Shown here: positions 25,294-33,887 of the stretch, piece by piece | How the letters are laid out: each line of letters starts with the position of its first letter | Numbering within the stretch: the stretch's first letter is position 1 | NCBI GenBank assembly: GCA_934085675.1 | Contig: CAKOHH010000002.1 | Span: forward strand, 89,112 to 153,111 | Source of the DNA: an uncultured Bacilli bacterium | GTDB taxonomy: Bacteria > Bacillota_I > Bacilli_A > RF39 > UBA660 | Reading direction: 5' to 3' | DNA length: 64,000 nucleotides | Notes under the pieces: generated by a model | What the model saw: the letters and a program-made list of their open reading frames with translations, nothing else | Databases searched by the model: none | Told to the model about the DNA's origin: nothing | Program-made: the position numbers and the translations under genes

Positions 25294-25814
25294 GAATTTT
25301 TCACCCATAGATTTATCTAATCTAACAAATTTAAATATTATCAAGATAAATTGTTGACAAAATTACTAATTCTATTTCTAAAATGGCCTTCATCTAAAAA
25401 ACATCTAATCTCCAGTGTAAACCATATTCTATGTTCCAACACTCACGTGTTATTTTAATAAATGTCTATACATCAAAAGTTAGACTTAATAGGTAATAAT
25501 GTTTGGTAACTTTTCAACATCATTTTCAATTCTATCAATGGCCTTAACTGATTTCCATTTTGTTAAATAATTGAAAATACATTTGATAAAGTATCATGAG
25601 ATGGTGTTCCATTTTTTAAATCAAGAAGTTCATTAAAATAATTCTCGTGTACTTTTAAAAAGTCAGCAAGATTTGTAAAATCTGTATAACCGCATAAAAC
25701 ACCATAAGCAGTCATAATCAAAATGTCTATTTGTTCATGTTTTTTACCTCTTGTATCACGAGAATCTTCTAAAATTTCAAAATGATTGTACAGTGATTTC
25801 ATATTTACCATCAA
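25294..25814 (-). pseudogene. Degenerate ISAs1-type transposase, right copy
   Basis: On the minus strand an ORF from 25814 to 25563 encodes the N-terminus of an ISAs1/H-repeat-associated transposase: FEILEDSRDTRGKKHEQIDI, LIMTAYGVLCGYTDFTNLAD and GTPSHDTLSNVF. It then jumps to the C-terminal region (25294-25548), so the catalytic middle is deleted and the frame is broken. The last 255 bp match the left copy in inverted orientation. The 945 bp between the helicase and spoVAC contain only these remains, the broken short frame, and the spoVA promoter. Confidence 0.8.
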
Positions 25815-25907
25815 TTCCTATTATAGGGATATAGTACATAGCCTAATAAATCTACCATTTTATCATGTTTTTTATGGGTAGTTTTTATGTACTTGCCATA
25901 ACTTTAA

Positions 25908-25936
25908 GCATAAAAATAAAAAAATATATCATACTA
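25908..25936 (+). promoter_or_regulatory. Sigma-G/F-like forespore promoter of spoVA
   Basis: GCATA at 25908-25912 and CATACTA at 25930-25936, spaced 17 bp, match the sigma-G consensus (GHATR and CATNHTA). spoVA operons are sigma-G-dependent in Bacillus. Confidence 0.65.
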
Positions 25937-25952
25937 TGGTTGGGTGAATTTT

Positions 25953-26390
25953 ATGAACAAAGATGAATATCAAAAATTGGTAGATGAATTAAAACCAAAA
26001 GAGCCAAAATTAAGGCGAGCTATTGTTTCTTTTATAGTAGGAGGTTGTCTTGGTCTTATTGGTCAAATATTTGTTTTTGTCTTAGAAAATAGTTTTGGCA
26101 TACCTTCAAAAGAAGCCTTTATATGGCTTTGTATTACAATAATATTTTTATCAAGCCTTTTAACTTCTCTTGGCTTTTTTGATAATTGGGTGAGTACTTG
26201 TCAAGCTGGTCTTTTTTTACCAACCACAGGTTTTGCTCATTCAATCACGTCTGCTGCTTTAGATTATAGAAAAGACGGTTTAATTACTGGTTTAGGTTCT
26301 AATTTCTTTCGCCTTGCAGGAAGTGTTTTATTATATGGAATGGTAAGTGCCTTTTTCTTAGGTATTTTAGGAGTGATTATTTATGGCTAG
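25953..26390 (+). CDS. spoVAC: Stage V sporulation protein AC
   Basis: 145 residues from ATG 25953 (GGTTGGGTG upstream). A polytopic membrane protein with the SpoVAC blocks KPKEPKLRRAIVSFIVGG, GFAHSITSAALDYRKDGLI and GLGSNFFRLAGSVLLYG. In Bacillus SpoVAC acts as a mechanosensitive channel for dipicolinic acid movement in the spore inner membrane. It is the first gene of a three-gene operon and overlaps spoVAD by 8 bp. Confidence 0.95.
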   Translation: MNKDEYQKLVDELKPKEPKLRRAIVSFIVGGCLGLIGQIFVFVLENSFGIPSKEAFIWLCITIIFLSSLLTSLGFFDNWVSTCQAGLFLPTTGFAHSITSAALDYRKDGLITGLGSNFFRLAGSVLLYGMVSAFFLGILGVIIYG

Positions 26391-27363
26391 TAAAAAAATT
26401 AATAATGTTTATATTGCTGATTCCTTTACTATTGCCGGACCTTTTGAAAAAGAGGGTAGTGTTAAAGATTTTGATATGACTTTAGAAGATTTTTATTTTA
26501 AAAAACATACTTTTGAACAGGCAGAAATAAAAATGCAAAAAGTTGTTATAGATAATCTTTTAGCTAAAAATCATTTACTTCCTAAAGATATTTCCCTTTT
26601 AGTTTCAGGGGATTTATCAAATCAAATAGGTACCTCTAGTTATGCGGCAAGTTTTTATGATTTTCCTTATTTAGGAGTTTATTCGGCTTGTGCATCCTTT
26701 GTAGAAAGTCTTTTTACCGCGGCCACTTTTATAGAAAGCAAGACTAAAGCTAATGCTCTTTGTGTCACTTCATCACATAACTTGGCCGCTGAAAAGCAAT
26801 TTCGTTATCCAATCGAATACGGGGCCCCAAGACCAAAAACTTCAACCTTTACGGCAACAGGAAGTGTAGCAGTTTTACTAACGAAAAATAAAACGTCTGT
26901 TAAATTGGAAAGTTATACAGTAGGGACAGTCGTTGATATGGGGCAAAAAGACGCGAATAATATGGGGGCAATAATGGCTCCAGCCGCTGCTAAAGTTTTA
27001 GCAGATCATTTAAAAGAAATGAAAAGGCCTATTGATTATTATGATTTAATTTTAACGGGTGACTTAGGGTGTGTCGGTTCCAAAATATTACAAGAATATT
27101 TAAAACAAGTTTATGCGTTAAAAATGCCTAAACATCTTGATGCTGGCTGTGAACTTTATTTGAAAAGCCAAGAACAGACAGCCTCTGGTGCCAGTGGGCC
27201 AGTAACGTTACCATTATATCTTTTTGGTAAAATTTTAAAATCACATAAATATCATCATATTTTACTTATCGGTACAGGTTCTTTGCATAATCCTTTTTTG
27301 GTAAATCAAAAAATATCAATTCCAGCCATTGCTCATGCGGTTAGTTTGGAGGTTTCAGAATGA
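26383..27363 (+). CDS. spoVAD: Stage V sporulation protein AD
   Basis: 326 residues with a thiolase-like fold. It has the SpoVAD blocks GDLSNQIGTSSYAA, GVYSACASFVESL (Cys103) and QFRYPIEYGAPRPKTSTFTA, and ends with GTGSLHNPF. SpoVAD binds dipicolinic acid directly and feeds it to the SpoVA channel during sporulation. It overlaps spoVAC by 8 bp and spoVAE by 4 bp (ATGA). Confidence 0.96.
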   Translation: MASKKINNVYIADSFTIAGPFEKEGSVKDFDMTLEDFYFKKHTFEQAEIKMQKVVIDNLLAKNHLLPKDISLLVSGDLSNQIGTSSYAASFYDFPYLGVYSACASFVESLFTAATFIESKTKANALCVTSSHNLAAEKQFRYPIEYGAPRPKTSTFTATGSVAVLLTKNKTSVKLESYTVGTVVDMGQKDANNMGAIMAPAAAKVLADHLKEMKRPIDYYDLILTGDLGCVGSKILQEYLKQVYALKMPKHLDAGCELYLKSQEQTASGASGPVTLPLYLFGKILKSHKYHHILLIGTGSLHNPFLVNQKISIPAIAHAVSLEVSE

Positions 27364-27710
27364 TTTATTTTCATGCTTTTTTAGTGTCAGGGCTTTTTTG
27401 CTTAAGTGCTCAATTAATATTAGATAATACAAAACTTACACCAGGACATATTACTTCATTATATACGGTTTTAGGAGTAATCTTATCCTTTTTAGGCCTT
27501 TATCCTAAACTTATTTCTTACGGTGGGGCAGGAGCAACCATTATAATTTCTAATTTTGGCAATATGTTATATCAAAGTGTTATCGAAGGATATCATGAAA
27601 TGGGCGTTTTAGGATTATTTAGTGGCTTACTCGTTAAAAGCTCGGCAGCCATTTCTAGTGCAGTTATCTTTGCTTTTATATTATCTTTTATTTTCAAACC
27701 TAAAAACTAA
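27360..27710 (+). CDS. spoVAE: Stage V sporulation protein AE (SpoVAEB-type)
   Basis: 116 residues, three to four hydrophobic helices with the conserved KLTPGHITSLYTVLG and GGAGATIIISNFGN segments. A membrane component of the dipicolinic acid channel. Only spoVAC, AD and AE are here; spoVAA, AB, AF are not in the window, so this is the minimal SpoVA set seen outside Bacillus. Confidence 0.94.
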   Translation: MIYFHAFLVSGLFCLSAQLILDNTKLTPGHITSLYTVLGVILSFLGLYPKLISYGGAGATIIISNFGNMLYQSVIEGYHEMGVLGLFSGLLVKSSAAISSAVIFAFILSFIFKPKN

Positions 27711-27764
27711 TAAAGAAATTTCATCTTAATTTATGTTATAATAATTTGCAGTACAGGTGATAAT

Positions 27765-28703
27765 ATGCAAGTTATTTTAATAAAAAGCGATTCTAAAAGG
27801 TTAATGGATGAAAAAATAGCTGAGTTTTCTAAAGATATTTTGGAAAAAGCCATTCTTTCTTATCCGGAAAATACGATAGACGATATTTTAGAAGAAGCCT
27901 CTTTTGTCTCAATGTTTGGCGACAAAAAATGTGTTTTAGTTAAAAATGCTTCTTTTTTTGGCTCACTTAAATTAACAGATAAGGATACAGAAAAACTCAT
28001 CAAATATTTTAACAGTCCTAATTTATTAACAACCCTTATTTTCACAACTTATGAGGATATTGATAGTCGTAAAAATATTACTAAAAGTCTTATCAATCAA
28101 AATGCTTACATTGAAATAAAGGCTCCTAAAAATTACGAATTATTAAATGTGATTAGGAAAAAAATGAGTAAATATCAAATCAAAGAGGAGTCTTTAAAAT
28201 ATTTAATCGAGGCTTCCTTAAATAACTATGATATCATTTTAAATGAAATTGAAAAATTGTCTTTATATTATAAAGAAAAAGATACAATTCGTATAGAAGA
28301 ATTAAAAAAAATGATACCTATGAACTTATCTGATAATATTTTTAAGTTTGTTGATGCCGTCGTGGCAAAAGATAGTTTTAATGCAATTAATTTATATGAG
28401 AACTTTTTAACTATAAAAACAGATCCTTTGCAACTTTTAAATCTTTTAGGAAGAGAGTATCGTCTTTTATATTGTTATAAATTATTTGAAGAAAAAAAAT
28501 ATAGTCCAAAAGAAATGGCCAATGAATTAAAACTTCAAGACTGGCAAGTAAATAAATTAAGAAAAGAAGCGAGTCTTTATCATAAGGATGATTTAAAAAC
28601 AATATTAGTAGATATTTTTAAATTAGATTTAAATATTAAAAGTGGCCGTGTTGACAAGGTCATTGCTTTCTACGCTTTTTTAGTTAAAATTATGTCTTAC
28701 TAA
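27765..28703 (+). CDS. holA: DNA polymerase III subunit delta
   Basis: 312 residues. The delta subunit of the clamp loader opens the beta clamp. The pattern matches HolA: MQVILIKSDSKRLMDEKI at the N-terminus, SFVSMFGDKKCVLVKNA, the domain II block, and DNIFKFVDAVVAKD...LLGREYRLLYC in the C-terminal collar region. A TATAAT box about 30 bp upstream and ACAGGTGAT give an independent promoter and start. It ends at a bidirectional terminator shared with rnhC. Confidence 0.92.
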   Translation: MQVILIKSDSKRLMDEKIAEFSKDILEKAILSYPENTIDDILEEASFVSMFGDKKCVLVKNASFFGSLKLTDKDTEKLIKYFNSPNLLTTLIFTTYEDIDSRKNITKSLINQNAYIEIKAPKNYELLNVIRKKMSKYQIKEESLKYLIEASLNNYDIILNEIEKLSLYYKEKDTIRIEELKKMIPMNLSDNIFKFVDAVVAKDSFNAINLYENFLTIKTDPLQLLNLLGREYRLLYCYKLFEEKKYSPKEMANELKLQDWQVNKLRKEASLYHKDDLKTILVDIFKLDLNIKSGRVDKVIAFYAFLVKIMSY

Positions 28704-28737
28704 AAAGAATACCTATCACTTAGAGGTATTCTTTTAA
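28703..28737. terminator. Bidirectional terminator between holA and rnhC
   Basis: A perfect 12-bp stem (AAAAGAATACCT with AGGTATTCTTTT) covers the holA stop region and the last codons of rnhC. Confidence 0.85.
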
Positions 28738-29652
28738 TTTTTCAGTGTTTTTAAAATTTAACTTGGCAATTTCTTTTAATTTATCCATACCATAACTTTT
28801 AACAATATCACTAGCCTGTTTATCAACTAAAGTACCAGCTCCTTTAAGTAAAGGTACATGAATTTCATCACTAATTTCAGCCATTTTTTTTAGGAAAATA
28901 TAACGACTAATACAACTTGCTGCCGCCACAGAGGCACAAATACTTTCAGCTTTTGTTACAAATGTAATATCGGTAACTTTTTCAGTAGCTTCATTAATAT
29001 GTTCAAAATATTTTCTTGGATAAACGAATTCATCAACAACAATTTTATCATAAGTAGGTTGTCTTTTTTTCATTTCTACTAAAACTTTGTTATGTAAGAT
29101 TGCTTTAATTTTATTCATGTTATATCCTTTTTTTTGATATTCATTATAGGAAAGATTATTTAAAATAAAAGTACAATGATTTACTTCTTTAATAAGATTT
29201 GGCCCAATTTCTAAAATTTTTTCATCAGTTAATTTTTTAGAATCTTTAACGCCAAGTTCTTCCATCCGCGAAACTTGTTCTTTAGAGATGTATGCTCCTG
29301 TTACAACGATAGGTCCAAAAAAGTCTCCTGTGCCCACCTCATCCGAACCGATTGTACTTAAAGAGTAAAAATTTTTTCGTTTCTCATTTTCGCCTTTTTT
29401 CTTTTCTTTAGAATCTTTTACTTCTACGTCGTTTCCTGTTAATTTTTTATCAATTTCTTTCCACATATTAGCATCAATATCAGCACTAATACCTTGGAAC
29501 ATAACTTTCCCAGACTCATATAAAGTAATAATAGTTCCACCTTCTTCAGCCTGAAAAATAGCATATGGAGGTGTTTTTTCTCTTTTTTTATTTTCATAAT
29601 ATTTGGCCATTTTTATTTTTAATGGCTCACTTACTTTAAAAACAATCGTCAT
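28720..29652 (-). CDS. rnhC: Ribonuclease HIII
   Basis: 310 residues. It removes RNA from RNA-DNA hybrids. The N-terminal TBP-like substrate-binding domain (about 1-85) precedes a charged linker and the catalytic domain with GSDEVGTGDFFGPIVV (first carboxylates), VDEF, and the SICASVAAASCISRY helix. The RNase HIII-specific N-terminal domain separates it from RNase HII. A GGTGATGCAAAATG start region is present. Convergent with holA and divergent from cvpA. Confidence 0.96.
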   Translation of the reverse strand: MTIVFKVSEPLKIKMAKYYENKKREKTPPYAIFQAEEGGTIITLYESGKVMFQGISADIDANMWKEIDKKLTGNDVEVKDSKEKKKGENEKRKNFYSLSTIGSDEVGTGDFFGPIVVTGAYISKEQVSRMEELGVKDSKKLTDEKILEIGPNLIKEVNHCTFILNNLSYNEYQKKGYNMNKIKAILHNKVLVEMKKRQPTYDKIVVDEFVYPRKYFEHINEATEKVTDITFVTKAESICASVAAASCISRYIFLKKMAEISDEIHVPLLKGAGTLVDKQASDIVKSYGMDKLKEIAKLNFKNTEKLKEYL

Positions 29653-29738
29653 TTTGCATCACCGCTTTTAGTTTAACATAAATACTTGCTTCTGAAAATA
29701 AAATATTTTATAATAAGGAAAGATAAGGAGCTTTTTAT

Positions 29739-30413
29739 ATGACAAGTATTGTGGATAGTATTATTATTTTATTTTTACTTATGGGAGCTATTGCAGGCTT
29801 TAAAAGAGGCGTTATTAAAAGTGCTACCATGTTTGTTGGGGCTATCGTTGTACTCATCCTTTCTTTTTGGCTTAAAAATCCTGTTTCCAAAATATTATAT
29901 TCAATTTGTCCTTTTTTCAATTTTGCTGGTGATTTTGAAGGCCTCACTGTTTTAAATATTATTATTTATGAAGCCATCGCGTTTATATTGGTTTATATTG
30001 TTCTTATGAGTGTTTTGCAAATTATTATTAAAATAACGGGGGGTATTGAAAAGATTTTAGATTTTACTATTATTTTAGGAATACCATCCAAATTATTAGG
30101 AGCTTTATTTGGCTTTTTAGAAAGCTATTTATTGGTTTTTATCGCTTTATTTTTGCTTTCTATGCTTCCAGCTACCAACGAACTTATTTTAGAAAGTAGA
30201 TTAGGGGGAGTAATTATGGAATCTAGCCCTGGTTTGTCGAATTTAACGCAAGAATCTGTTAAGGCTGTTAAAGAAATTATTAGTATAAAAAATCAAAACG
30301 TTCATAATAAAAAAGAATACAACAAAAAATGTTTAGATATTTTACTTAAATACGACATTGTGAAACAAGAGACGGTAGATGACTTAATAGAAAAGGGTAA
30401 ACTTACTTTTTAA
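29739..30413 (+). CDS. CvpA-family membrane protein
   Basis: 224 residues with four hydrophobic segments and the CvpA start pattern (VDSIIILFLLMGAIAGFKRG). The family is named after colicin V production; in Firmicutes it usually lies near rnhC and mutS2, as here next to rnhC. The role is still poorly defined, with links to envelope stress. AAGGAG lies 9 bp before the ATG. A terminator (AAAGGCATTT with AAATGTCTTT) covers its end at 30411-30440. Confidence 0.85.
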   Translation: MTSIVDSIIILFLLMGAIAGFKRGVIKSATMFVGAIVVLILSFWLKNPVSKILYSICPFFNFAGDFEGLTVLNIIIYEAIAFILVYIVLMSVLQIIIKITGGIEKILDFTIILGIPSKLLGALFGFLESYLLVFIALFLLSMLPATNELILESRLGGVIMESSPGLSNLTQESVKAVKEIISIKNQNVHNKKEYNKKCLDILLKYDIVKQETVDDLIEKGKLTF

Positions 30414-30441
30414 AAGGCATTTGAAATAAAAAATGTCTTTT
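30411..30441 (+). terminator. Terminator after cvpA
   Basis: AAAGGCATTT pairs with AAATGTCTTT (one wobble) and a T run follows. Confidence 0.75.
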
Positions 30442-30503
30442 TTATTTTGCATAAAATTAAAGAAAATATGTTAAAATAAGGAAGAAAAAGAAAGGAAAAA
30501 ATT

Positions 30504-30800
30504 ATGATAAAATATTTGAAAAATGAAAATTTTGCTGATGAAATCAAAGAAGGAATTATTCTAGTTGATTTTTATGCTGATTGGTGTGGACCTTGTCAGC
30601 GAATGGGGGCAATTTTAGAAGAATGTGAAAAATTAAATGTTTTGAAAGTAAACACAGATGAACATCAAGATTTGGCTATTTCCTTTGGAGTTATGTCAAT
30701 TCCCACCCTTATTTTATTTAAAGATGGTCAAGAAATCGCTAAAAAGATTGGTTTAATGAGTAAAAGTGAAGTAGAAGCTTTTGTAAAAGAACATGAATAG
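30504..30800 (+). CDS. trxA: Thioredoxin
   Basis: 98 residues, a minimal thioredoxin fold. The active site W27-C28-G-P-C31 lies in FYADWCGPCQRM and the cis-proline in SIPTLILF. It keeps cytoplasmic protein thiols reduced with thioredoxin reductase. AGAAAGGAAAAA precedes the ATG. Monocistronic and followed by the rpsB promoter. Confidence 0.93.
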   Translation: MIKYLKNENFADEIKEGIILVDFYADWCGPCQRMGAILEECEKLNVLKVNTDEHQDLAISFGVMSIPTLILFKDGQEIAKKIGLMSKSEVEAFVKEHE

Positions 30801-30810
30801 TCAAATTTAC

Positions 30811-30959
30811 TTGTTATTCTAAAAATATTTTGATACAATAAACGTGCTTAATAAAAGCAAATAAACATGCACTAGGGATTAAAGTTTTCGAGTGCTCACG
30901 GCGTTGAGTGAAAATTTTGAAAAGATCTAGGCAGAAGAAAAACGAAGGAGGATGTTTTT
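30811..30959 (+). promoter_or_regulatory. rpsB promoter and structured leader (S2-type r-protein leader)
   Basis: TTGTTA (30811-30816) and TACAAT (30834-30839) are spaced exactly 17 bp. The 110-nt leader can fold: CTAGG near 30872 pairs with the CTAG in GATCTAGG near 30926, and an inner hairpin CTCACGGCGTTGAG is flanked by CACT/AGTG. S2 autoregulatory leaders are known in several bacterial groups; binding of S2 here is inference. AAGGAGG ends the leader. Confidence 0.55.
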
Positions 30960-31733
30960 ATGAGCGTTGTTTCTAAGAATGTTTTATTAGAAGCTGGTGT
31001 TCATTTTGGACATCAAACAAAAAGATGGAATCCAAAAATGAAACCTTATATTTATGGAGCTAGAGATGATATTTATATTATCAATCTAGACAAAACTGTT
31101 GAAGGTATGGAAAAAGCTTATGCTGAAATGAAATCTATAGCTGAAAATGGTGGTACTTTCTTATTTGTAGGTACTAAAAAACAAGCTGGTGAAGTTGTTA
31201 AAGAAGAAGCTTTAAGAAGTAAATCTTTTTATGTAACTGAACGTTGGTTAGGTGGTACATTAACAAACTTCCGTACAATTCGTCGTCGTGTTAATAGACT
31301 TGAAGAAATCGAAAAAATGGAAGCAGATGGAACTTTTGATGTTTTACCTAAAAAAGAAGTTATTGGTCTTAAAAAAGAATATGATAAGTTAAATCGTTTA
31401 CTTTCTGGTATTCGTGGCATGAATAAACTTCCACAAGCCATCATTATTATTGATTCTAAGAAGGAAGCAAATGCTATTCGTGAAGCTAGAAAATTAAATA
31501 TTCCTGTATTTGGCTTAATTGATACAAACTGTGATCCTGATGATGTTGATTTTGTTATTCCAGGAAACGATGATGCTGTAAAGGCTATCAAAGTTGTTAT
31601 GGGTGCTTTAAATAATGCTATTTGTGAAGCTAACAATCTTGAATTAGTAGATTATTCTTCTGAAGAAGTTGCTAAAGAAATGAAAAGCAAAGACGACAGA
31701 AAAAAAGAAGATACTAAAAAAAGTGCTGAATAA
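30960..31733 (+). CDS. rpsB: 30S ribosomal protein S2
   Basis: 257 residues with the standard S2 blocks: LLEAGVHFGHQTKRWNPKMK, FVGTKKQAGEVV, ERWLGGTLTNFRTI, and PVFGLIDTNCDPDDVDFVIP. It binds the small-subunit body near S1. The usual rpsB-tsf pair follows. The C-terminal tail is lysine-rich. Confidence 0.98.
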   Translation: MSVVSKNVLLEAGVHFGHQTKRWNPKMKPYIYGARDDIYIINLDKTVEGMEKAYAEMKSIAENGGTFLFVGTKKQAGEVVKEEALRSKSFYVTERWLGGTLTNFRTIRRRVNRLEEIEKMEADGTFDVLPKKEVIGLKKEYDKLNRLLSGIRGMNKLPQAIIIIDSKKEANAIREARKLNIPVFGLIDTNCDPDDVDFVIPGNDDAVKAIKVVMGALNNAICEANNLELVDYSSEEVAKEMKSKDDRKKEDTKKSAE

Positions 31734-31760
31734 AATTATATTGGAAAGGATTTGAATTTT

Positions 31761-32636
31761 ATGGTAACCGCTGAAATGGTTAAAAATTTAAGAGAAAAAA
31801 CAGGAGCAGGCATGATGGACTGTAAAAAAGCCCTTGCCGAAACAAACGGAGATATGGCTGCTGCTGAAGATTATCTAAGAGAAAAAGGTATTGCTAAAGC
31901 AAATAAAAAAGAAAGTCGTATTGCGGCTGAAGGTTTAGCTAATATTTTTGTTGAAGGAAATAAAGCTGTTATTTTAGAAGTGAATTCTGAAACAGATTTC
32001 GTTAGTAAAAATGAAGAATTTATAAATATGATTAAAGAAATCGGTATGGCTTTATTAAAAAGCAATGCTAAAACTTTAGAAGATGCTATGGAAGTTAGTA
32101 CAGAAAATGGTACCATTAAAGATTTAATTGTAGCTAAAACTGCTAAAATTGGCGAAAAACTTTCTTTACGTCGTTTCCAAATTCTTACATTAAAAGATGG
32201 TGAAGTATTTGGTTCATATATTCATATGGGCGGAAAAATTGCTAGTTTAGTTGTTTTAAAAGGAGCTAACGAAGAAGTAGCTAAAGATGTTGCTATGCAA
32301 CAAGCTGCTATGCGTCCTAGTTATGTGTTTATTTCTGATGTACCCGAAGATGTTGTAAATCATGAAAAAGAAGTCCAAAAAGAACTTGCTATGGGTGAAG
32401 GAAAGCCAGCTGAAATCGCTGAAAAAATGGTAGAAGGTAGAATGCATAAATTCTATAAAGAAATTTGTTTAGTAGAACAAGCCTTTATTAAAGATGGTGG
32501 TTTATCAGTAAACCAATATATCAAAAATAATGGTGGAGAACTAAAGACTGCTATTCGTTATGAAGTTGGCGAAGGTATGGAAAAAAGAAATGATGACTTT
32601 GCTTCTGAAGTAATGAATCAAGTTAAAGGAAATTAA
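31761..32636 (+). CDS. tsf: Elongation factor Ts
   Basis: 291 residues from ATG 31761 (GAAAGGA upstream; an in-frame TTG at 31752 is unlikely). The guanine nucleotide exchange factor for EF-Tu. The UBA-like N-terminus MVKNLREKTGAGMMDCKKAL and the exchange motif VNSETDFVSKNEEF are typical, as is the coiled-coil C-terminal part. Co-transcribed with rpsB (27-bp gap) and followed by a terminator. Confidence 0.98.
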   Translation: MVTAEMVKNLREKTGAGMMDCKKALAETNGDMAAAEDYLREKGIAKANKKESRIAAEGLANIFVEGNKAVILEVNSETDFVSKNEEFINMIKEIGMALLKSNAKTLEDAMEVSTENGTIKDLIVAKTAKIGEKLSLRRFQILTLKDGEVFGSYIHMGGKIASLVVLKGANEEVAKDVAMQQAAMRPSYVFISDVPEDVVNHEKEVQKELAMGEGKPAEIAEKMVEGRMHKFYKEICLVEQAFIKDGGLSVNQYIKNNGGELKTAIRYEVGEGMEKRNDDFASEVMNQVKGN

Positions 32637-32641
32637 CAAAT

Positions 32642-32676
32642 TTAGACACTTTTTTGAGTAAAGTGTCTTTTTTTAT
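32642..32676 (+). terminator. Terminator after rpsB-tsf
   Basis: AGACACTTT pairs with AAAGTGTCT with a T run. Confidence 0.85.
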
Positions 32677-32717
32677 CCCTTTTTCCTTGATATAATAGGT
32701 TTTAAGGAGAGAAAACT

Positions 32718-33341
32718 ATGAAAGTAAAGAAAAAACCAATGCCAAAATGGCAAATAATATTTTATATAATCAGTTTTATTTTCTTAATATGGGCTTTTAT
32801 TTATTTAGGTACCAAAAACTATAATGCTCCTCAAAGAGAACTTACAGATAATGAGTCTTTTACTAAGGAGTATGGTATAACTAATCAAAATGTTTTCAAA
32901 TATACAACAGCTAAAGAAGTCTTAGAAATAATGAATACTAAAGAAGCATTGATTTTTATGGCCTTTCCCGAAAATAAATGGAGTAGTAAATATGCTGAAA
33001 TTTTAAATGATACTGCGGCAAGACTTGGTATTAAAGAGATTTACTATTATAATTTTAAAAATGATCGTGCCAATAATAATCACTATTATGAAAATATAGT
33101 TAAAGAATTATCTAGTTATGTTCCTTACTTAGATAATGATAATAAAGATATTTATGCTCCTACTTTGATTGGAGTAAAAAATGGAAATGTTGTTTTCTAT
33201 GATGATGAAACAAGCATTGTTCATGGTGATATTTCTATTGACGATTATTGGACAAACGATAAAATTGCTTCTAAAATGGTTAATTTAGGTGTTTTGTTCC
33301 AAAAATATTTAGGTGAAGATGATGAAAAAACACAAGAATGA
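32718..33341 (+). CDS. Membrane-anchored thioredoxin-fold-like protein without CxxC
   Basis: 207 residues. One N-terminal membrane helix (residues 11-30) leaves most of the protein outside the cytoplasm. The layout after it (AKEVLEIMNTKEALIFMAF, then APTLIGVKNGNVVFYDDE with a cis-Pro-like PT) parallels a thioredoxin fold and the gene downstream, but the redox site is absent: the segment at the active-site position reads FPENKWSSKYA with no cysteine anywhere in the protein. It overlaps the next gene by 20 bp. Together they may form a heteropair; function unknown. Confidence 0.6.
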   Translation: MKVKKKPMPKWQIIFYIISFIFLIWAFIYLGTKNYNAPQRELTDNESFTKEYGITNQNVFKYTTAKEVLEIMNTKEALIFMAFPENKWSSKYAEILNDTAARLGIKEIYYYNFKNDRANNNHYYENIVKELSSYVPYLDNDNKDIYAPTLIGVKNGNVVFYDDETSIVHGDISIDDYWTNDKIASKMVNLGVLFQKYLGEDDEKTQE

Positions 33342-33873
33342 TGAGAAAATAGATGATAATCAAAAACGAAGTGAATTTTGGTATTGTACTTTTATTATTG
33401 TTGTTATTATTTTTGTTGCCATGGGAGATCAGATTGCCTTACATTTTATTAAAAGTTATCCTAATCCCAATGACCGTGTTTTTGGTGGGTCTGCTAAAGA
33501 AGAATATAAAATAGATTTTTTAACAGAATTAAGTTTAGAACAAGTGATGGCTAAAATAAATAATAAGGAAAGTTTTCTTTTACTTTCTTCTAAAAATGAC
33601 TGCGTTGTTTGTGAAAGATTGCTTCCTGATTTAAAAAAAGATTATGAACAATTTCAAATAAACTTTTATTATTTTAATAAAGATTTATATGATAATTCCA
33701 TGACAATTGTCAAGGATTTTACCAATTTGGATGAAAATATTAAAAATCATTTTGTTTATACTCCTTATCTTATGTATTTTGAAGAAGGTACATTAAAAGG
33801 TGAAGTCATTGGTGATAATATAAAAAACGAACTAAAAACATTTTTAGAAAATAATAAAATAGAAAAAAATTAA
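33322..33873 (+). CDS. Membrane-anchored thioredoxin-like protein with a CVVC site
   Basis: 183 residues from ATG 33322 (AGGTGA upstream, inside the previous gene). A transmembrane helix at about 19-41 is followed by a thioredoxin-like domain with the pair C94-V-V-C97 in SSKNDCVVCERLL and a cis-proline in YTPYLMYFEEG. It is probably an extracytoplasmic thiol oxidoreductase or carrier. It follows its cysteine-free relative and precedes frr by 14 bp, at the place where pyrH normally sits in the rpsB-tsf-pyrH-frr order. Confidence 0.65.
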   Translation: MKKHKNDEKIDDNQKRSEFWYCTFIIVVIIFVAMGDQIALHFIKSYPNPNDRVFGGSAKEEYKIDFLTELSLEQVMAKINNKESFLLLSSKNDCVVCERLLPDLKKDYEQFQINFYYFNKDLYDNSMTIVKDFTNLDENIKNHFVYTPYLMYFEEGTLKGEVIGDNIKNELKTFLENNKIEKN

Positions 33874-33887
33874 GAAAGAGGACAAAT

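Noticed and set aside
31229..31636. 135-residue minus-strand ORF inside rpsB
   Set aside because: Shadow of the highly conserved S2 frame.
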